A DNA stretch of 64,000 bases from the NCBI GenBank assembly GCA_963751335.1, contig CAVVUB010000001.1, positions 558,001 to 622,000 of the forward strand. The letters run 5' to 3'. Source of the stretch: Bog-473 sp963751335 (lineage in GTDB: Bacteria; Actinomycetota; Acidimicrobiia; Acidimicrobiales; RAAP-2). The number at the start of each line of letters is the position of its first letter. Positions within the stretch are counted from its first letter, which is position 1. Under the pieces are notes generated by a model. The model was not told the origin of the DNA. It saw nothing but the letters and a program-made list of their open reading frames with translations, and searched no databases. The translations under genes were made by a program, and so were the position numbers. Below, one piece after another: positions 53,272-62,146 of the stretch.

Positions 53272-54448
53272 TCAGGAACGGGGTTGTTCGATCACCGCAT
53301 CGGCCGGGCCTCCGTTCGCATCCGAGGGCCCGACGCCGACGCACGCGGAGATCTTGGGGCACGCGATGGCCTTGGCGTCCATCAATCCCGAAGGTGCAGG
53401 TATCTCGGTGGCTGCCCACGTACCGTGCGACTCCGTCTCGATCAGGAGCCGAGGCTTGTGGTGGTGCGGCTGGGGGTCATGCCACCCACCGATGGCCACG
53501 CAGGACGAAACAGATTTTGGACACGAGACGCCGGCCATACCGTTGCCGTTGCCGGGGCCAGGGCCAGGGCGCGGCAGGCTACCGCCCGTCCACGTCGTTC
53601 CGCTCAACGTCTCGGTGTAGCCGCCGCTGTCCACCATGGTCCCGACGGCCAGGCACGAACTCGACGAGACGCACGACAGGGAATCCAAGATGCCGGTGCC
53701 CCGAGGGCCGACCCCGCCCACCCATTCCCCGACAAGGTCTCGAGGAGGCCGTTCGACGACGAGAGGCCGCCGTAGAAGCCCACCGCGTCACACGAGGTGG
53801 GCGTGAAGCATTGCACCGACCTGATGCCTGATTGGGTCGACGGGGAAGGGGTGGGACCGACTTCGGGCGGTCCACGTGCCGTTCGAGAGCACTTCGAGGA
53901 GGCCGAAGTTGTTGTCCTGGCTGTCCCCCATGAATCCGGCGGCCACGCACCACTCCGCCGTGACGCAGCTGATGGCGTCCAAAGAACCCGTGATGCCCGT
54001 GGCCGGCAGCGGAGGGCTCGTCGGCGTCCAGGTCCCGTCCGAGAGGGTCTCGACCAGTGGTTGTCGCGCCGTTCGACTCGAGTGCCCCGGCATCTCCAAC
54101 GGCGACGCACGACGTCATGCTGGCGCACCACACGGCGCCGACGGTCGGGAAGGTCAATCCTTGCTGGAAAGCCGTCGGTGTCCACTTGCCACCGGCGTAG
54201 GTCTCGACCAGGTTGCCGGCGGGCTTCGTCGTGGCGTACCCGACGGCGACGCAGCCGGCGACCATGGGACACGAGATGCCGAAGAGGCCCGCGTTTTTGG
54301 CACCGGGCGGGTTGGGCACCGCCTCTACGTGGTAGGAGCGACCCGCAGCCATTGCACCGCTGCCCAGGCCGAGCACACCTGTCATGACGGCGAGCACTGC
54401 AAGCATTGCCGGCACCCGCCTCGGCCGCACAGGGCGGAACCTCGACAT
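53272..54448 (-). CDS. secreted seven-repeat protein, probable beta-propeller, frameshifted
   Basis: A signal peptide (MSRFRPVRPRRVPAMLAVLA, cleaved near AMAAG) precedes seven repeats of about 45-50 residues. Each has a pattern S-C-x5/6-C-x-A-V-G followed by L-x-E-T-x-S-x-G-x-W. Examples are ISCPMVAGCVAVGY, ISCVTAEWCVAAGF, VQCFTPTSCDAVGF and LSCVSSSSCLAVGT. Three frame slips (about 54,075, 53,840 and 53,715) must be bridged. Seven copies suggest a closed, disulfide-tied propeller. GGAGGG precedes ATG 54,448. Function unknown. Confidence 0.65.
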
Positions 54449-54796
54449 GGATGACCACCCTCCTGTCTCCCCGTCGCCTGCCGGCGCACGCCCGGAACAG
54501 ATGGACCTGCGTTCGATGGTACTCCCCGTCCGTCCGGAGCGGGCGGGGTCATCGCCAGTACGGGCCCATCGCACACACTCACCCTCGGGCGGGGCACGAG
54601 CGACGTCGACGGCAGGGTCGGGATCTGACTGGGACCGGGAGTGCGCTGGGCCGTCGTCACCTGGCGCTGCCCGGGCCACCGTCACCTGGCACTACCTGAG
54701 AGGAGTCCCAGAGCCGGGTCGTCGCAGCGTTTTCGGCGTACCGTCCGAGGAGAAGTAGATCATCATCGGGGTGGAAGAGAGCATGGAGGAGGACAT
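54449..54796. other. intergenic region without a gene
   Basis: No supportable frame on either strand. It carries the divergent promoters of the secreted repeat protein and the VOC gene. An 11-base direct repeat, CGTCACCTGGC, occurs at 54,655 and 54,680 (25-bp period), which may be a regulator site. Confidence 0.4.
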
Positions 54797-55207
54797 ATGG
54801 ACTGGAAACTCGAGACACTGGTCGTCCCGGTCGCCGATGTCGACCGGGCGAAGGCGTTCTACGCCGATGCCGTTGGCTTCCAGGTCGACGTCGACCACCG
54901 CGCCGGAGAGGACTTCCGGGTCGTCCAGCTGACACCGAGGGGATCGGGGTGCTCGATCTCGCTGATGAAGAACGAGGAGGCAGCGGGGTCGCTGCAGGGT
55001 GTGCACCTGGTGGTCACCGACATCGACGAGGCCCAGCGGGTGCTCGGTGCCGGCGCGGTGACAGCCAGCGACGTGTTCCACTTCGAAGAGGGTGTGCAGG
55101 TCGCCGGACCGGACCCGGACCGCGCCGACTACGGGTCGTTCCTCTCCTTCAACGATCCCGACGGTAACGGCTGGCTCATCCAGGAGGTGCCGAGCCGGGC
55201 CGGGTGA
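54797..55207 (+). CDS. VOC family protein
   Basis: 136 residues. LETLVVPVADVDRAKAFYAD opens the first module and GVHLVVTDIDEAQRVLGAG the second; the end LSFNDPDGNGWLIQEVPS is the common glyoxalase-like C-terminus. ATG 54,797 has GGAGGA six bases upstream. The sequence resembles uncharacterised VOC proteins of Actinobacteria. Substrate unknown. Confidence 0.8.
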   Translation: MDWKLETLVVPVADVDRAKAFYADAVGFQVDVDHRAGEDFRVVQLTPRGSGCSISLMKNEEAAGSLQGVHLVVTDIDEAQRVLGAGAVTASDVFHFEEGVQVAGPDPDRADYGSFLSFNDPDGNGWLIQEVPSRAG

Positions 55208-55230
55208 GACGCGCCCCCGGCCTTGCCGGC

Positions 55231-56376
55231 TTAAGTCCGGGCCAGGTCCTCGATCGCCACCACCTCGGCGCTCGGGTGTGGCGGTCCGTCGGCCAGCACC
55301 CAGCGCACGAGCATGTAGCCCTCGCGACGCCCGCCGGTGTCGAGCCAGTTCTCGACGCCTGGGTCGGTCGGCGCAATGACCAGCTTCCACGTGCCGTCGT
55401 CCGAACGCGTGGCCGTCTTGTTGTTCAGCGCCGTCGTGGTGTAGCGGTAGTCGAAGCTTTCGCCCCAGGGCGAGGTGAGTGTGAGGCCCCAGTAGAGGAA
55501 CGGCTTGTCGGGCTCGTGCACGGTCACGACGAGCGCCTCGCCCTCGTCGAGCTTGAACCGGCCGCCGTGGTAGGTCATCTCGGCGTTGGTGTGCGTGCGC
55601 ATCTCGTCCTCTTGCGCCTCCACGTGCGCCGCACCGGACGTCCCACCGAAGGTGTTCATGTTCGCCCCGGCGTCGTTCCACATGGCCATGGCGTTCTGGC
55701 CGATGAAAGCGAGGAACATGGCGGCGAACTCGAGCTTGGGGGCCAACTCCTCGCTCGAGAGGATCGGGGGCGGCACCACCTCGCCCGGCTGGGGCACCAA
55801 CTCGACGCGCAGGCGGGCGAACTTCTCGGGCGACTTCTCGAAGTAGGTCTCCCGGATGGCCAGCTGCGCCGTGCCCGGCTCGAGGAGGACGGAGTTGCGC
55901 GGCCGGGGATTCGGCATCTGTGCCTCCGGCGCGATGAGGATGTCGACCTCGCCGTTGGGCCCGAGCTCGAACTCGTCGATGTGGGTCTGGGTCTGCGTGC
56001 CCGTGCGGCCGCCGACCGGGCCCTGCCCGAAGGCGGTGCCGAACGTCATGCCGAGGTAGGCGCACTCCCCGCGGAAGCCGACCAGGCGGTAGGAATGCGT
56101 GTCGTCGAGGACACAGAACGTGTAGTGCACGTCGGGGTTGTCGACCAGCAGCTTCTTGTACTCGTCCTGGAGGTCGAAGAGGACCGGGTGCAGGGGGTCG
56201 GAGCGCTCGACGATCCAGTCCAGGATCAGCCGGTTGAGCCTGGTCACCCAACGGTAGCCCTCGGCCAGATCGACCTCGGTCTCGGGGACCCCCGTCGCCT
56301 CCCGGACCACGTCGAGCGCCGTCGTCTGCGCCTGTATCCAGGCCTCGAACGCCTGGTCGAGTCGCTCGTCTCGCAT
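55231..56376 (-). CDS. DUF1214 family protein
   Basis: 381 residues, soluble. The C-terminal domain (HEPDKPFLYWGLTLTSPWGE, YRYTTTALNN) is the DUF1214 signature; the N-terminal half (QAQTTALDVVREATGVPETE) is specific to this group. AGGAGAGG precedes ATG 56,376. Proteins of this group are often found near acyl-CoA or sterol genes; here it diverges from the acyl-CoA operon. No biochemical role is known to me. Confidence 0.7.
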   Translation of the reverse strand: MRDERLDQAFEAWIQAQTTALDVVREATGVPETEVDLAEGYRWVTRLNRLILDWIVERSDPLHPVLFDLQDEYKKLLVDNPDVHYTFCVLDDTHSYRLVGFRGECAYLGMTFGTAFGQGPVGGRTGTQTQTHIDEFELGPNGEVDILIAPEAQMPNPRPRNSVLLEPGTAQLAIRETYFEKSPEKFARLRVELVPQPGEVVPPPILSSEELAPKLEFAAMFLAFIGQNAMAMWNDAGANMNTFGGTSGAAHVEAQEDEMRTHTNAEMTYHGGRFKLDEGEALVVTVHEPDKPFLYWGLTLTSPWGESFDYRYTTTALNNKTATRSDDGTWKLVIAPTDPGVENWLDTGGRREGYMLVRWVLADGPPHPSAEVVAIEDLART

Positions 56377-56471
56377 GCCTCTCCTCTGTCCGTGCCGGGG
56401 GGACGCTACCGGGCCGGTCACCGGGACGCCGAGTCGCCGCGTCCGCTTTCCAGCCGGTAACTTCGGAGGAC

Positions 56472-57806
56472 GTGACTGACACCGCAATCGAGACGACCGG
56501 CACGGACGAGCAACTGAGTGAGCTCCGGTCCTGGCTGGAGAGCAACTGGGACCCGGACCTCACGGTCGCTGAGTGGTGGGAGCGCCTGGGGCTCTCCGGG
56601 TGGGCGGCACCAGGGCTACCGACCCACGCCTACGGGCGGGCCATGGCCCGCTCCGACGTGGTCCTGGTCCAGCAGGAGCTCGCCACATTCGGCGCCCTGG
56701 GGGCCCCGGCCGGCCTTGGGCTGCTGCTGGCCGCGCCGACCATCGCCACCCACGGCACCCAGGAGCAGATCGACCTCTACGTGCGCGACATCGTGACCGG
56801 CCAGAAGGCCTGGTGTCAGCTCTTCAGCGAGCCCCAGGCCGGTTCGGACCTGGCCGGCCTGCAGACCCGCGCCGTCAAGGACGGCGACGAGTGGATCGTC
56901 AACGGCCAGAAGGTGTGGACCTCGGGTGGCCAGTACGCCGACCTCGGGATGCTGCTGGCCCGCACCGACCCCGACGTGCCCAAGCATCAGGGCATCTCGT
57001 ACTTCGCCTTCGACATGCTCCAGGAGGGCGTCGACGTGCGCCCGCTCAAGGAGATGACGGGGCACTCCCTCTTCAACGAGGTCTTCATCACCGATGCCCG
57101 CGTGGCCGACTCCGCCCTGATCGGCGGCCTCAACAAGGGGTGGGCCGCGGCCAACACGACGCTGGCCAACGAGCGGGCCGGGCTCGGCTCGGGCGGCGGC
57201 AACGCGGCGGGCGGGGGTATGGCCCAGCCGGGCACCGTCATGGGCTTGCTCTCAAAGCGGGTGGGCGACATGGTGGCGCCGCCCGAAACGGGCGGAAGGA
57301 GACAATCCGGCGGTGCGCTCGGGGCCATGCAGGGCGGGGCCCGCTTCCTCATCAGCGTGGCCAAGTCCCGGGGCGTGTCGGACGACGCCACCATCCGCCA
57401 GGACCTGGCCCGGCTCTTCACCCTGGGCGAGCTCGGCCGGATGAACGGGCTGCGCATGAAGGCCGTCAAGGAGCAGGGCGGCGACATCCCGGGCATGCCC
57501 AACGTCTCCAAGCTCTCCATGAGCCAGATCGTGCGCCTCACCCGCGATCTCGGGCTGCGCATCATGGGCCCGGCCGGCATGCTGCACGCGTACGACGGCG
57601 ACGACAAGGCTGCCCTCAAGCACGCCACCGGTGATCCCTTTGCCGGCGGCATCACGGAGATGGCGCTCTTCGCGCAGGCGCCTCCCATTTACGGGGGCAC
57701 CGACCAGGTCCAGCGCAACATCATCGGAGAGCGTGTGCTGGGCCTGCCCAAGGAGCCCAGCAACGACCGGACGACGCCGTTCTCCGAACTCCCCAAGAAC
57801 GCGTAG
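56472..57806 (+). CDS. acyl-CoA dehydrogenase (FadE-like)
   Basis: 444 residues, full length. Landmarks: QLFSEPQAGSDLAGLQTRAV near 117 (FAD/substrate strand), VNGQKVWTSGGQYAD, and the C-terminal PPIYGGTDQVQRNIIGERVL, with the catalytic-base region of helix-bundle ACADs. It oxidises an acyl-CoA at alpha-beta with FAD. GTG 56,472 opens the operon that runs to 63,627. Divergent from DUF1214, with 95 bp between. Confidence 0.9.
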   Translation: MTDTAIETTGTDEQLSELRSWLESNWDPDLTVAEWWERLGLSGWAAPGLPTHAYGRAMARSDVVLVQQELATFGALGAPAGLGLLLAAPTIATHGTQEQIDLYVRDIVTGQKAWCQLFSEPQAGSDLAGLQTRAVKDGDEWIVNGQKVWTSGGQYADLGMLLARTDPDVPKHQGISYFAFDMLQEGVDVRPLKEMTGHSLFNEVFITDARVADSALIGGLNKGWAAANTTLANERAGLGSGGGNAAGGGMAQPGTVMGLLSKRVGDMVAPPETGGRRQSGGALGAMQGGARFLISVAKSRGVSDDATIRQDLARLFTLGELGRMNGLRMKAVKEQGGDIPGMPNVSKLSMSQIVRLTRDLGLRIMGPAGMLHAYDGDDKAALKHATGDPFAGGITEMALFAQAPPIYGGTDQVQRNIIGERVLGLPKEPSNDRTTPFSELPKNA

Positions 57807-57847
57807 CCCGGTCGGCAGCGAGTTCGGGTCGGAAGGGGGATGATCGC

Positions 57848-59044
57848 GTGATGAGCCGCGTCGATCGCACCCTGCGCGGCGCGGCCGCCATCGTCGGCGT
57901 GGCCGACGACGTCTCCCCCACCGGCGTGCTCGAGCGCACCGGCCGCGCGCTCGAAGTGGCCATGGTGCTCGAGGCACTCGAGGACGCCGGCCTGTCGCTG
58001 ACCGACGTCGACGGCGTGTGCCACCCGGACTCGGCCCCGTCCTTCGCCGAGTATCTCGGCGTCCACCCCGTCTTCACCGAGTCGACCATGACCGGGGGCT
58101 CGAGCTACGAGGTGCACGTCGAGCACGCCGCGGCCGCCATCGCGGCCGGCGTATGCGACGTGGTGGTCAGTGTCTACGCGGCCACGCCGCGCGGTGACCG
58201 CACACGTGCCCGCGCCGGCGGCGATTCGGGCGGCGGCGGCAGACGGGGAGCGTTCGGCGGCCCCAATCCGCTCGTCGAGTGGGACCTGCCCTATGGCCTG
58301 CGCACCCCGATGGGTCCCTACGCACTGGCCGCCTCACGCCACATGCACGAGTACGGCACCAGCGCCGAACAGCTGGCCCAGATCGCCGTGAGCACCCGGG
58401 AGTGGGCTTCGCGCAACCCGCGGGCGCGCTATCGCGACCCGCTCACGGTCGAGGACGTCCTGTCGTCGCCCTACCAGGTGGCGCCACTCCACCTGCTCGA
58501 CTGCTGCCTGGTCACCGATGGCGCAGGCGCCTTCGTGATGACGAGCGCCGAGCGGGCCCGCTCACTGCGGAAGCCGCCGGTCTACGTGCTCGGGGCCGCC
58601 ACCGCCACGGACCACATGGTGATCAGCCAGATGCCGGACCTGACCACCACCCCGGGCGTCGTGTCGGGATCCCGCGCCTTCGCCATGGCCGGCCTCGGAC
58701 CGGGCGACGTCGACGTCCTGATGGGCTACGACAGCTTCACCATCACCGCCCTGCTCCACCTCGAGGACCTGGGCTTCTGTCCCAAGGGCGAGGGCGGGCC
58801 CTACGCCGCCGACGGGCATCTCGGGCCAGGGGGCACGCTGGCCATGAACACCAACGGTGGCGGACTGTCGTTCACCCACCCGGGCATGTACGGCATGTTC
58901 CTCCTCACCGAGGCCACCCGGCAGTTGCGCGGCGAGGGCGAGGATCGCCAGGTCGAGGGGGCCCAGGTCGCCGTCGCGCACGGCTCGGGCATCTTCCTCT
59001 CGGTCATGTCGACCGCGGTCCTCGGCACCGAGGCCGTGCTGTGA
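57848..59044 (+). CDS. thiolase-like protein, Ltp2-type (no active-site Cys)
   Basis: 398 residues with the thiolase fold. At the place of the catalytic Cys it reads ESTMTGGSSYEVHVEHAAAA with no Cys, and the C-terminal C-x-G motif is replaced by VAHGSGIF. This pattern matches the Ltp2 aldolase branch, which needs a DUF35 partner; the next gene is one. It would cleave a beta-hydroxyacyl-CoA side chain by retro-aldol reaction rather than thiolysis. Its TGA (59,042) begins the 17-bp repeat array. Confidence 0.8.
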   Translation: MMSRVDRTLRGAAAIVGVADDVSPTGVLERTGRALEVAMVLEALEDAGLSLTDVDGVCHPDSAPSFAEYLGVHPVFTESTMTGGSSYEVHVEHAAAAIAAGVCDVVVSVYAATPRGDRTRARAGGDSGGGGRRGAFGGPNPLVEWDLPYGLRTPMGPYALAASRHMHEYGTSAEQLAQIAVSTREWASRNPRARYRDPLTVEDVLSSPYQVAPLHLLDCCLVTDGAGAFVMTSAERARSLRKPPVYVLGAATATDHMVISQMPDLTTTPGVVSGSRAFAMAGLGPGDVDVLMGYDSFTITALLHLEDLGFCPKGEGGPYAADGHLGPGGTLAMNTNGGGLSFTHPGMYGMFLLTEATRQLRGEGEDRQVEGAQVAVAHGSGIFLSVMSTAVLGTEAVL

Positions 59045-59174
59045 CCGAGGCCGTGCTGTGACCGAGGCCGTGCTGTGACCGGGGCCGTGCTGTGACCGGG
59101 GCCGTGCTGTGACCGAGGCCGTGCTGTGACCGAGGCCGTGCTGTGACCGAGGCAGTGCTGTGACCGAGGCAGTG
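59027..59174 (+). repeat. 17-bp tandem array of coupled stop-start junctions
   Basis: Eight full copies and a 12-base partial copy of ACCGAGGCCGTGCTGTG, with G for A at two places and A for C in the last two. Each unit carries GTGA, so GTGs at 59,041, 59,058, 59,075, 59,092, 59,109, 59,126 and 59,143 each open a six-codon ORF (VTEAVL or VTGAVL) ending at the next TGA. The eighth GTG, at 59,160, is the start of the DUF35 gene. Consecutive mini-cistrons overlap by four bases. Confidence 0.9.
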
Positions 59175-59636
59175 CGCGATCCCGCGTACGACGCACCCGC
59201 CCGGACCCGCCTCGAACCTCCCGTGGGTCCCGACAGCGGGCCGTTCTGGGAGGCCTCCCGCGAAGGTCGCTTCCTCCTCCAGTGGTGCACGGCGTGCGAG
59301 CGGGCCATCTTCTACCCGCGTGCGTTCTGTCCCCATTGCCCCGACGGGCTCGGCGGCCTCGAGTGGCGCGAGGCCAGCGGCCGGGGCACCGTCTACGCCG
59401 CCGGGGTGGAGCACCGACCCGAGGCCGCCGGCGCCGCCTTCAGCGGGGGCCAGCCGTTCTGCGTCGCCCTGATCGAGCTGGACGAAGGTGTGCGCCTGGT
59501 GAGCAACGTCGTAGGTTGTCCGCCAGAGGAGGTGCGCTGTGGCATGGCGGTGGTCCTGACGTGGGAGCCGCTGAGCGACGGGCGGCAGTTACCGCTGTTC
59601 ACTGCGGCCGGAGAAAGGGGGGAAGGAAGGGCATGA
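59160..59636 (+). CDS. DUF35 OB-fold/zinc-ribbon protein
   Basis: 158 residues. The rubredoxin-like zinc ribbon has four Cys (WCTACERA near 42, FCPHC near 57), followed by an OB-fold (GTVYAAGVEHRPEA and VVLTWEPLSDG). DUF35 proteins form the partner subunit of Ltp2-like thiolases. It starts at GTG 59,160, the last repeat of the array, and its stop overlaps the next ATG (ATGA). Its first residues VTEAV match the mini-ORFs. Confidence 0.85.
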   Translation: MTEAVRDPAYDAPARTRLEPPVGPDSGPFWEASREGRFLLQWCTACERAIFYPRAFCPHCPDGLGGLEWREASGRGTVYAAGVEHRPEAAGAAFSGGQPFCVALIELDEGVRLVSNVVGCPPEEVRCGMAVVLTWEPLSDGRQLPLFTAAGERGEGRA

Positions 59637-61204
59637 GCGTTCCCGAGACCAGGGCGGAGGCCATGGCCCAGGGCCTGCTGCACGCCTGGTGGGCCCAGCG
59701 CGTGCCCGACCGCCTGGCCATCAGCACACCGGACGGGGACCGGTCCTATGCGGACTTCAACGCCAACATCAACCGGCTGGGCCGGGCCCTGCGGGCCCGG
59801 GGCCTGGGCCCTGGTGACGCCCTGGCCTTGATGTGCACCAACCGGCCCGAGTACCTCGAGGTGCTCTACGCCGCCCAACGCATCGGCCTGCGCCTGACCC
59901 CGATCAACTGGCACCTCACCGGCGAGGAAGCCGGCTACATCGTGGCCAACTGCGAGGCGAAGGCCTTCGTCTGCTCGGCCGAGCTGGGCGAGGTGGTGGC
60001 GCGAGCGGCCGAGGCAGGAGGCCCGAGCATGGTGCGCATCGCCGTCGGTGGCTACATCCCCGGCTTCGAGATGTGCAACGCCGTCATCGGCGAGCAGGAC
60101 GGTGAGGACATCGAGGACCCGGTGCTGGGCACCCAGATGCTCTACACGTCAGGCACGACCGGGCGGCCCAAGGGGGTGCATCGGGACACGGCGGCGGTGA
60201 GCGCGCTGGCCGCGGTGAACTTCTGCGGTTACGACGAGGACTGGGAGCACTCGGTCGACGCCCACCTGGTCACCGGGCCGCTGTACCACGCGGCGCCGCT
60301 CGCCTTCTCGGTGGCGGTGCCCTTCGCCTACGGCGTGCCCCTGGTGGTCATGGAGCATTGGAAGCCGGCGGAGACGCTGCGCCTCATCGAGCGCCACGGG
60401 GTGACCCACACCCACATGGTGCCGACGATGTTCCACCGACTGCTGGCCCTGCCCGAGCAGGTCCGGGAACGCTACGACCACTCGTCGCTGCGCTTCATCA
60501 TCCACGGTGCTGCGCCGTGCCCGGTGCCGGTGAAACAGCGCCTCATCGAATGGCTCGGCCCGGTGGTGGTCGAGTACTACGCCGCCACCGAGGGACTCGG
60601 CACTCTGGTCGATTCGAAGACCTGGCTCGAGCACCCGGGCACGGTGGGCCGGCCCATGGTGAAGGGTCTGGTCAAGGTGGCCGACGAGGACGGCACGGAG
60701 CTGGCGCCCGGCGAGATCGGCCTCGTCTTCCTCCAGGCCCCGGCGACCACCAGGTTCGACTACTACGGCGACGCCGACAAGACGGCGGACGCCTTCCGCG
60801 GCGACTACTTCACCCTGGGCGACTTGGGCTACATGGACGAGGACGGGTTCTTGTTCCTGACCGATCGCACGGCCAACCTCATCATCTCCGGCGGGGTGAA
60901 CATCTACCCGGCCGAGGTGGACGCGGTCCTGCTCGAGCACCCCGCAGTGGGCGACGTGGCGACCATCGGCGTGCCCGACGACGAGTGGGGCGAGGCGGTC
61001 AAGGCGGTCGTCCAGCCGGCCGAGGGGGTCAGCGGGAGCGAGGAGCTGGCGGTCGAGCTCATGGAGTTCTGCCGGGCCCACCTGGCCCACTTCAAGTGCC
61101 CGCGCACCGTCGATTTCGTCGAGGAGCTGCCCCGGGAAGATACTGGGAAGATCTTCAAGAGGAAGCTGAGAGAGCAATACCGGGCGGCGGCAGCCGGCCG
61201 CTGA
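59633..61204 (+). CDS. acyl-CoA synthetase (AMP-dependent)
   Basis: 523 residues, ANL superfamily. P-loop YTSGTTGRPKGV is near 172; further motifs are YYAATEG, GEIGLVFLQ, TLGDLGYMDEDGF, DRTANLIISGGVNIYP and the C-terminal Lys in REDTGKIFKRKL. It activates a carboxylic acid to its CoA ester to feed the operon. GGAAGGAAGG lies eight bases before ATG 59,633. Overlaps DUF35 by four bases. Confidence 0.9.
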   Translation: MSVPETRAEAMAQGLLHAWWAQRVPDRLAISTPDGDRSYADFNANINRLGRALRARGLGPGDALALMCTNRPEYLEVLYAAQRIGLRLTPINWHLTGEEAGYIVANCEAKAFVCSAELGEVVARAAEAGGPSMVRIAVGGYIPGFEMCNAVIGEQDGEDIEDPVLGTQMLYTSGTTGRPKGVHRDTAAVSALAAVNFCGYDEDWEHSVDAHLVTGPLYHAAPLAFSVAVPFAYGVPLVVMEHWKPAETLRLIERHGVTHTHMVPTMFHRLLALPEQVRERYDHSSLRFIIHGAAPCPVPVKQRLIEWLGPVVVEYYAATEGLGTLVDSKTWLEHPGTVGRPMVKGLVKVADEDGTELAPGEIGLVFLQAPATTRFDYYGDADKTADAFRGDYFTLGDLGYMDEDGFLFLTDRTANLIISGGVNIYPAEVDAVLLEHPAVGDVATIGVPDDEWGEAVKAVVQPAEGVSGSEELAVELMEFCRAHLAHFKCPRTVDFVEELPREDTGKIFKRKLREQYRAAAAGR

Positions 61205-61227
61205 CAAGACCAAAGGAGCACATCAAC

Positions 61228-62142
61228 GTGGGAATCTGCGACGGACGAGTCGTCGTCATCACCGGGGCCGGGCGCGGCATCGGGCGCGAGCACGCCATCG
61301 CCTTCGCCCGGGAGGGCGCCAAGATCGTCGTCAACGACCTGGGCGGCGAAATGGACGGGTCGGGGTCGTCGACCGGACCGGCGGGTGAGGTGGTCGACGA
61401 AATCCGCGGCATGGGCGGCGAGGCCATCGCCAACGGCGACGACGTCTCCGACTACGACGGTGCCGGCCGGCTCGTTCAGGCCGCGATCGACCACTTCGGC
61501 ACCATCGACGTCCTGGTCAACAACGCGGGCATTCTGCGCGACCGCATGCTGGTCAACATGACCATCGACGAATGGGACGCCGTCATCAAGGTGCACCTGC
61601 GCGGGACCTTCTGCCCGACCCGCCACGCCGTGGAGTACTGGCGCAACCGGACCAAGGCCGGCGACCGCAACGACGCCCGCATCATCAACACCACGTCGCC
61701 CTCGGGCATCTACGGCAACGTGGGACAGACGAACTACGGGGCCGCCAAGGCGGGCATCGCCAGCTTCACCGTCATCGCCGGCATGGAGCTCGAGCGCTAC
61801 GGGGTCACCGTCAACGCCATCGCACCCGCCGCGCTGACCCGCATGACCGAGAACCTCGGGATGGCCGACGCGTCGGCCGACCTGAAGCCGGACCAGTTCG
61901 ACTCGCTCGACCCGGCCAACATCGCGCCGCTCGTCGTGTGGCTGGGCAGCCCCGAGTCGAAGGGCATCACCGGCCGCGTCTTCAACGTCATGGGCGGCAA
62001 CATCAGCGTCGCCGAGGGTTGGGTGGCCGGGCCGGGCCAGGACAAGCACGACCGCTGGGAGCCGGCCGAGCTGGGCAAGCTGATCCCGGACCTCGTGGCC
62101 AAGGCCGCGCCCAATGCCAACATGGGCGGACGTCGGTCCTAG
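61228..62142 (+). CDS. short-chain dehydrogenase (17-beta-HSD4-like)
   Basis: 304 residues. VVITGAGRGIGREHAIAFAR is the NAD-binding loop, NNAGILRDRMLVNMT near 98 is the hallmark of the multifunctional-enzyme SDR group, and the Ser/Tyr/Lys set is NTTSPSGIYGNVGQ and NYGAAKAG. It should oxidise a beta-hydroxyacyl-CoA. GTG 61,228 has AAAGGAG nine bases upstream. Tightly placed in the operon. Confidence 0.9.
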   Translation: MGICDGRVVVITGAGRGIGREHAIAFAREGAKIVVNDLGGEMDGSGSSTGPAGEVVDEIRGMGGEAIANGDDVSDYDGAGRLVQAAIDHFGTIDVLVNNAGILRDRMLVNMTIDEWDAVIKVHLRGTFCPTRHAVEYWRNRTKAGDRNDARIINTTSPSGIYGNVGQTNYGAAKAGIASFTVIAGMELERYGVTVNAIAPAALTRMTENLGMADASADLKPDQFDSLDPANIAPLVVWLGSPESKGITGRVFNVMGGNISVAEGWVAGPGQDKHDRWEPAELGKLIPDLVAKAAPNANMGGRRS

Positions 62143-62146
62143 GCCG

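Noticed and set aside
54692..56563. Minus-strand frame of about 623 codons across DUF1214 and VOC
   Set aside because: Arg/Gly/Ala-rich shadow crossing genes on both strands; no recognisable domain.
59027..59174. CRISPR array
   Set aside because: The 17-bp units are contiguous with no spacers, and no cas genes are in the window.
59004..59414. Minus-strand repetitive frame over the 17-bp array
   Set aside because: Periodic protein sequence is only the reverse of the tandem repeat; the plus-strand stop-start reading explains the array.
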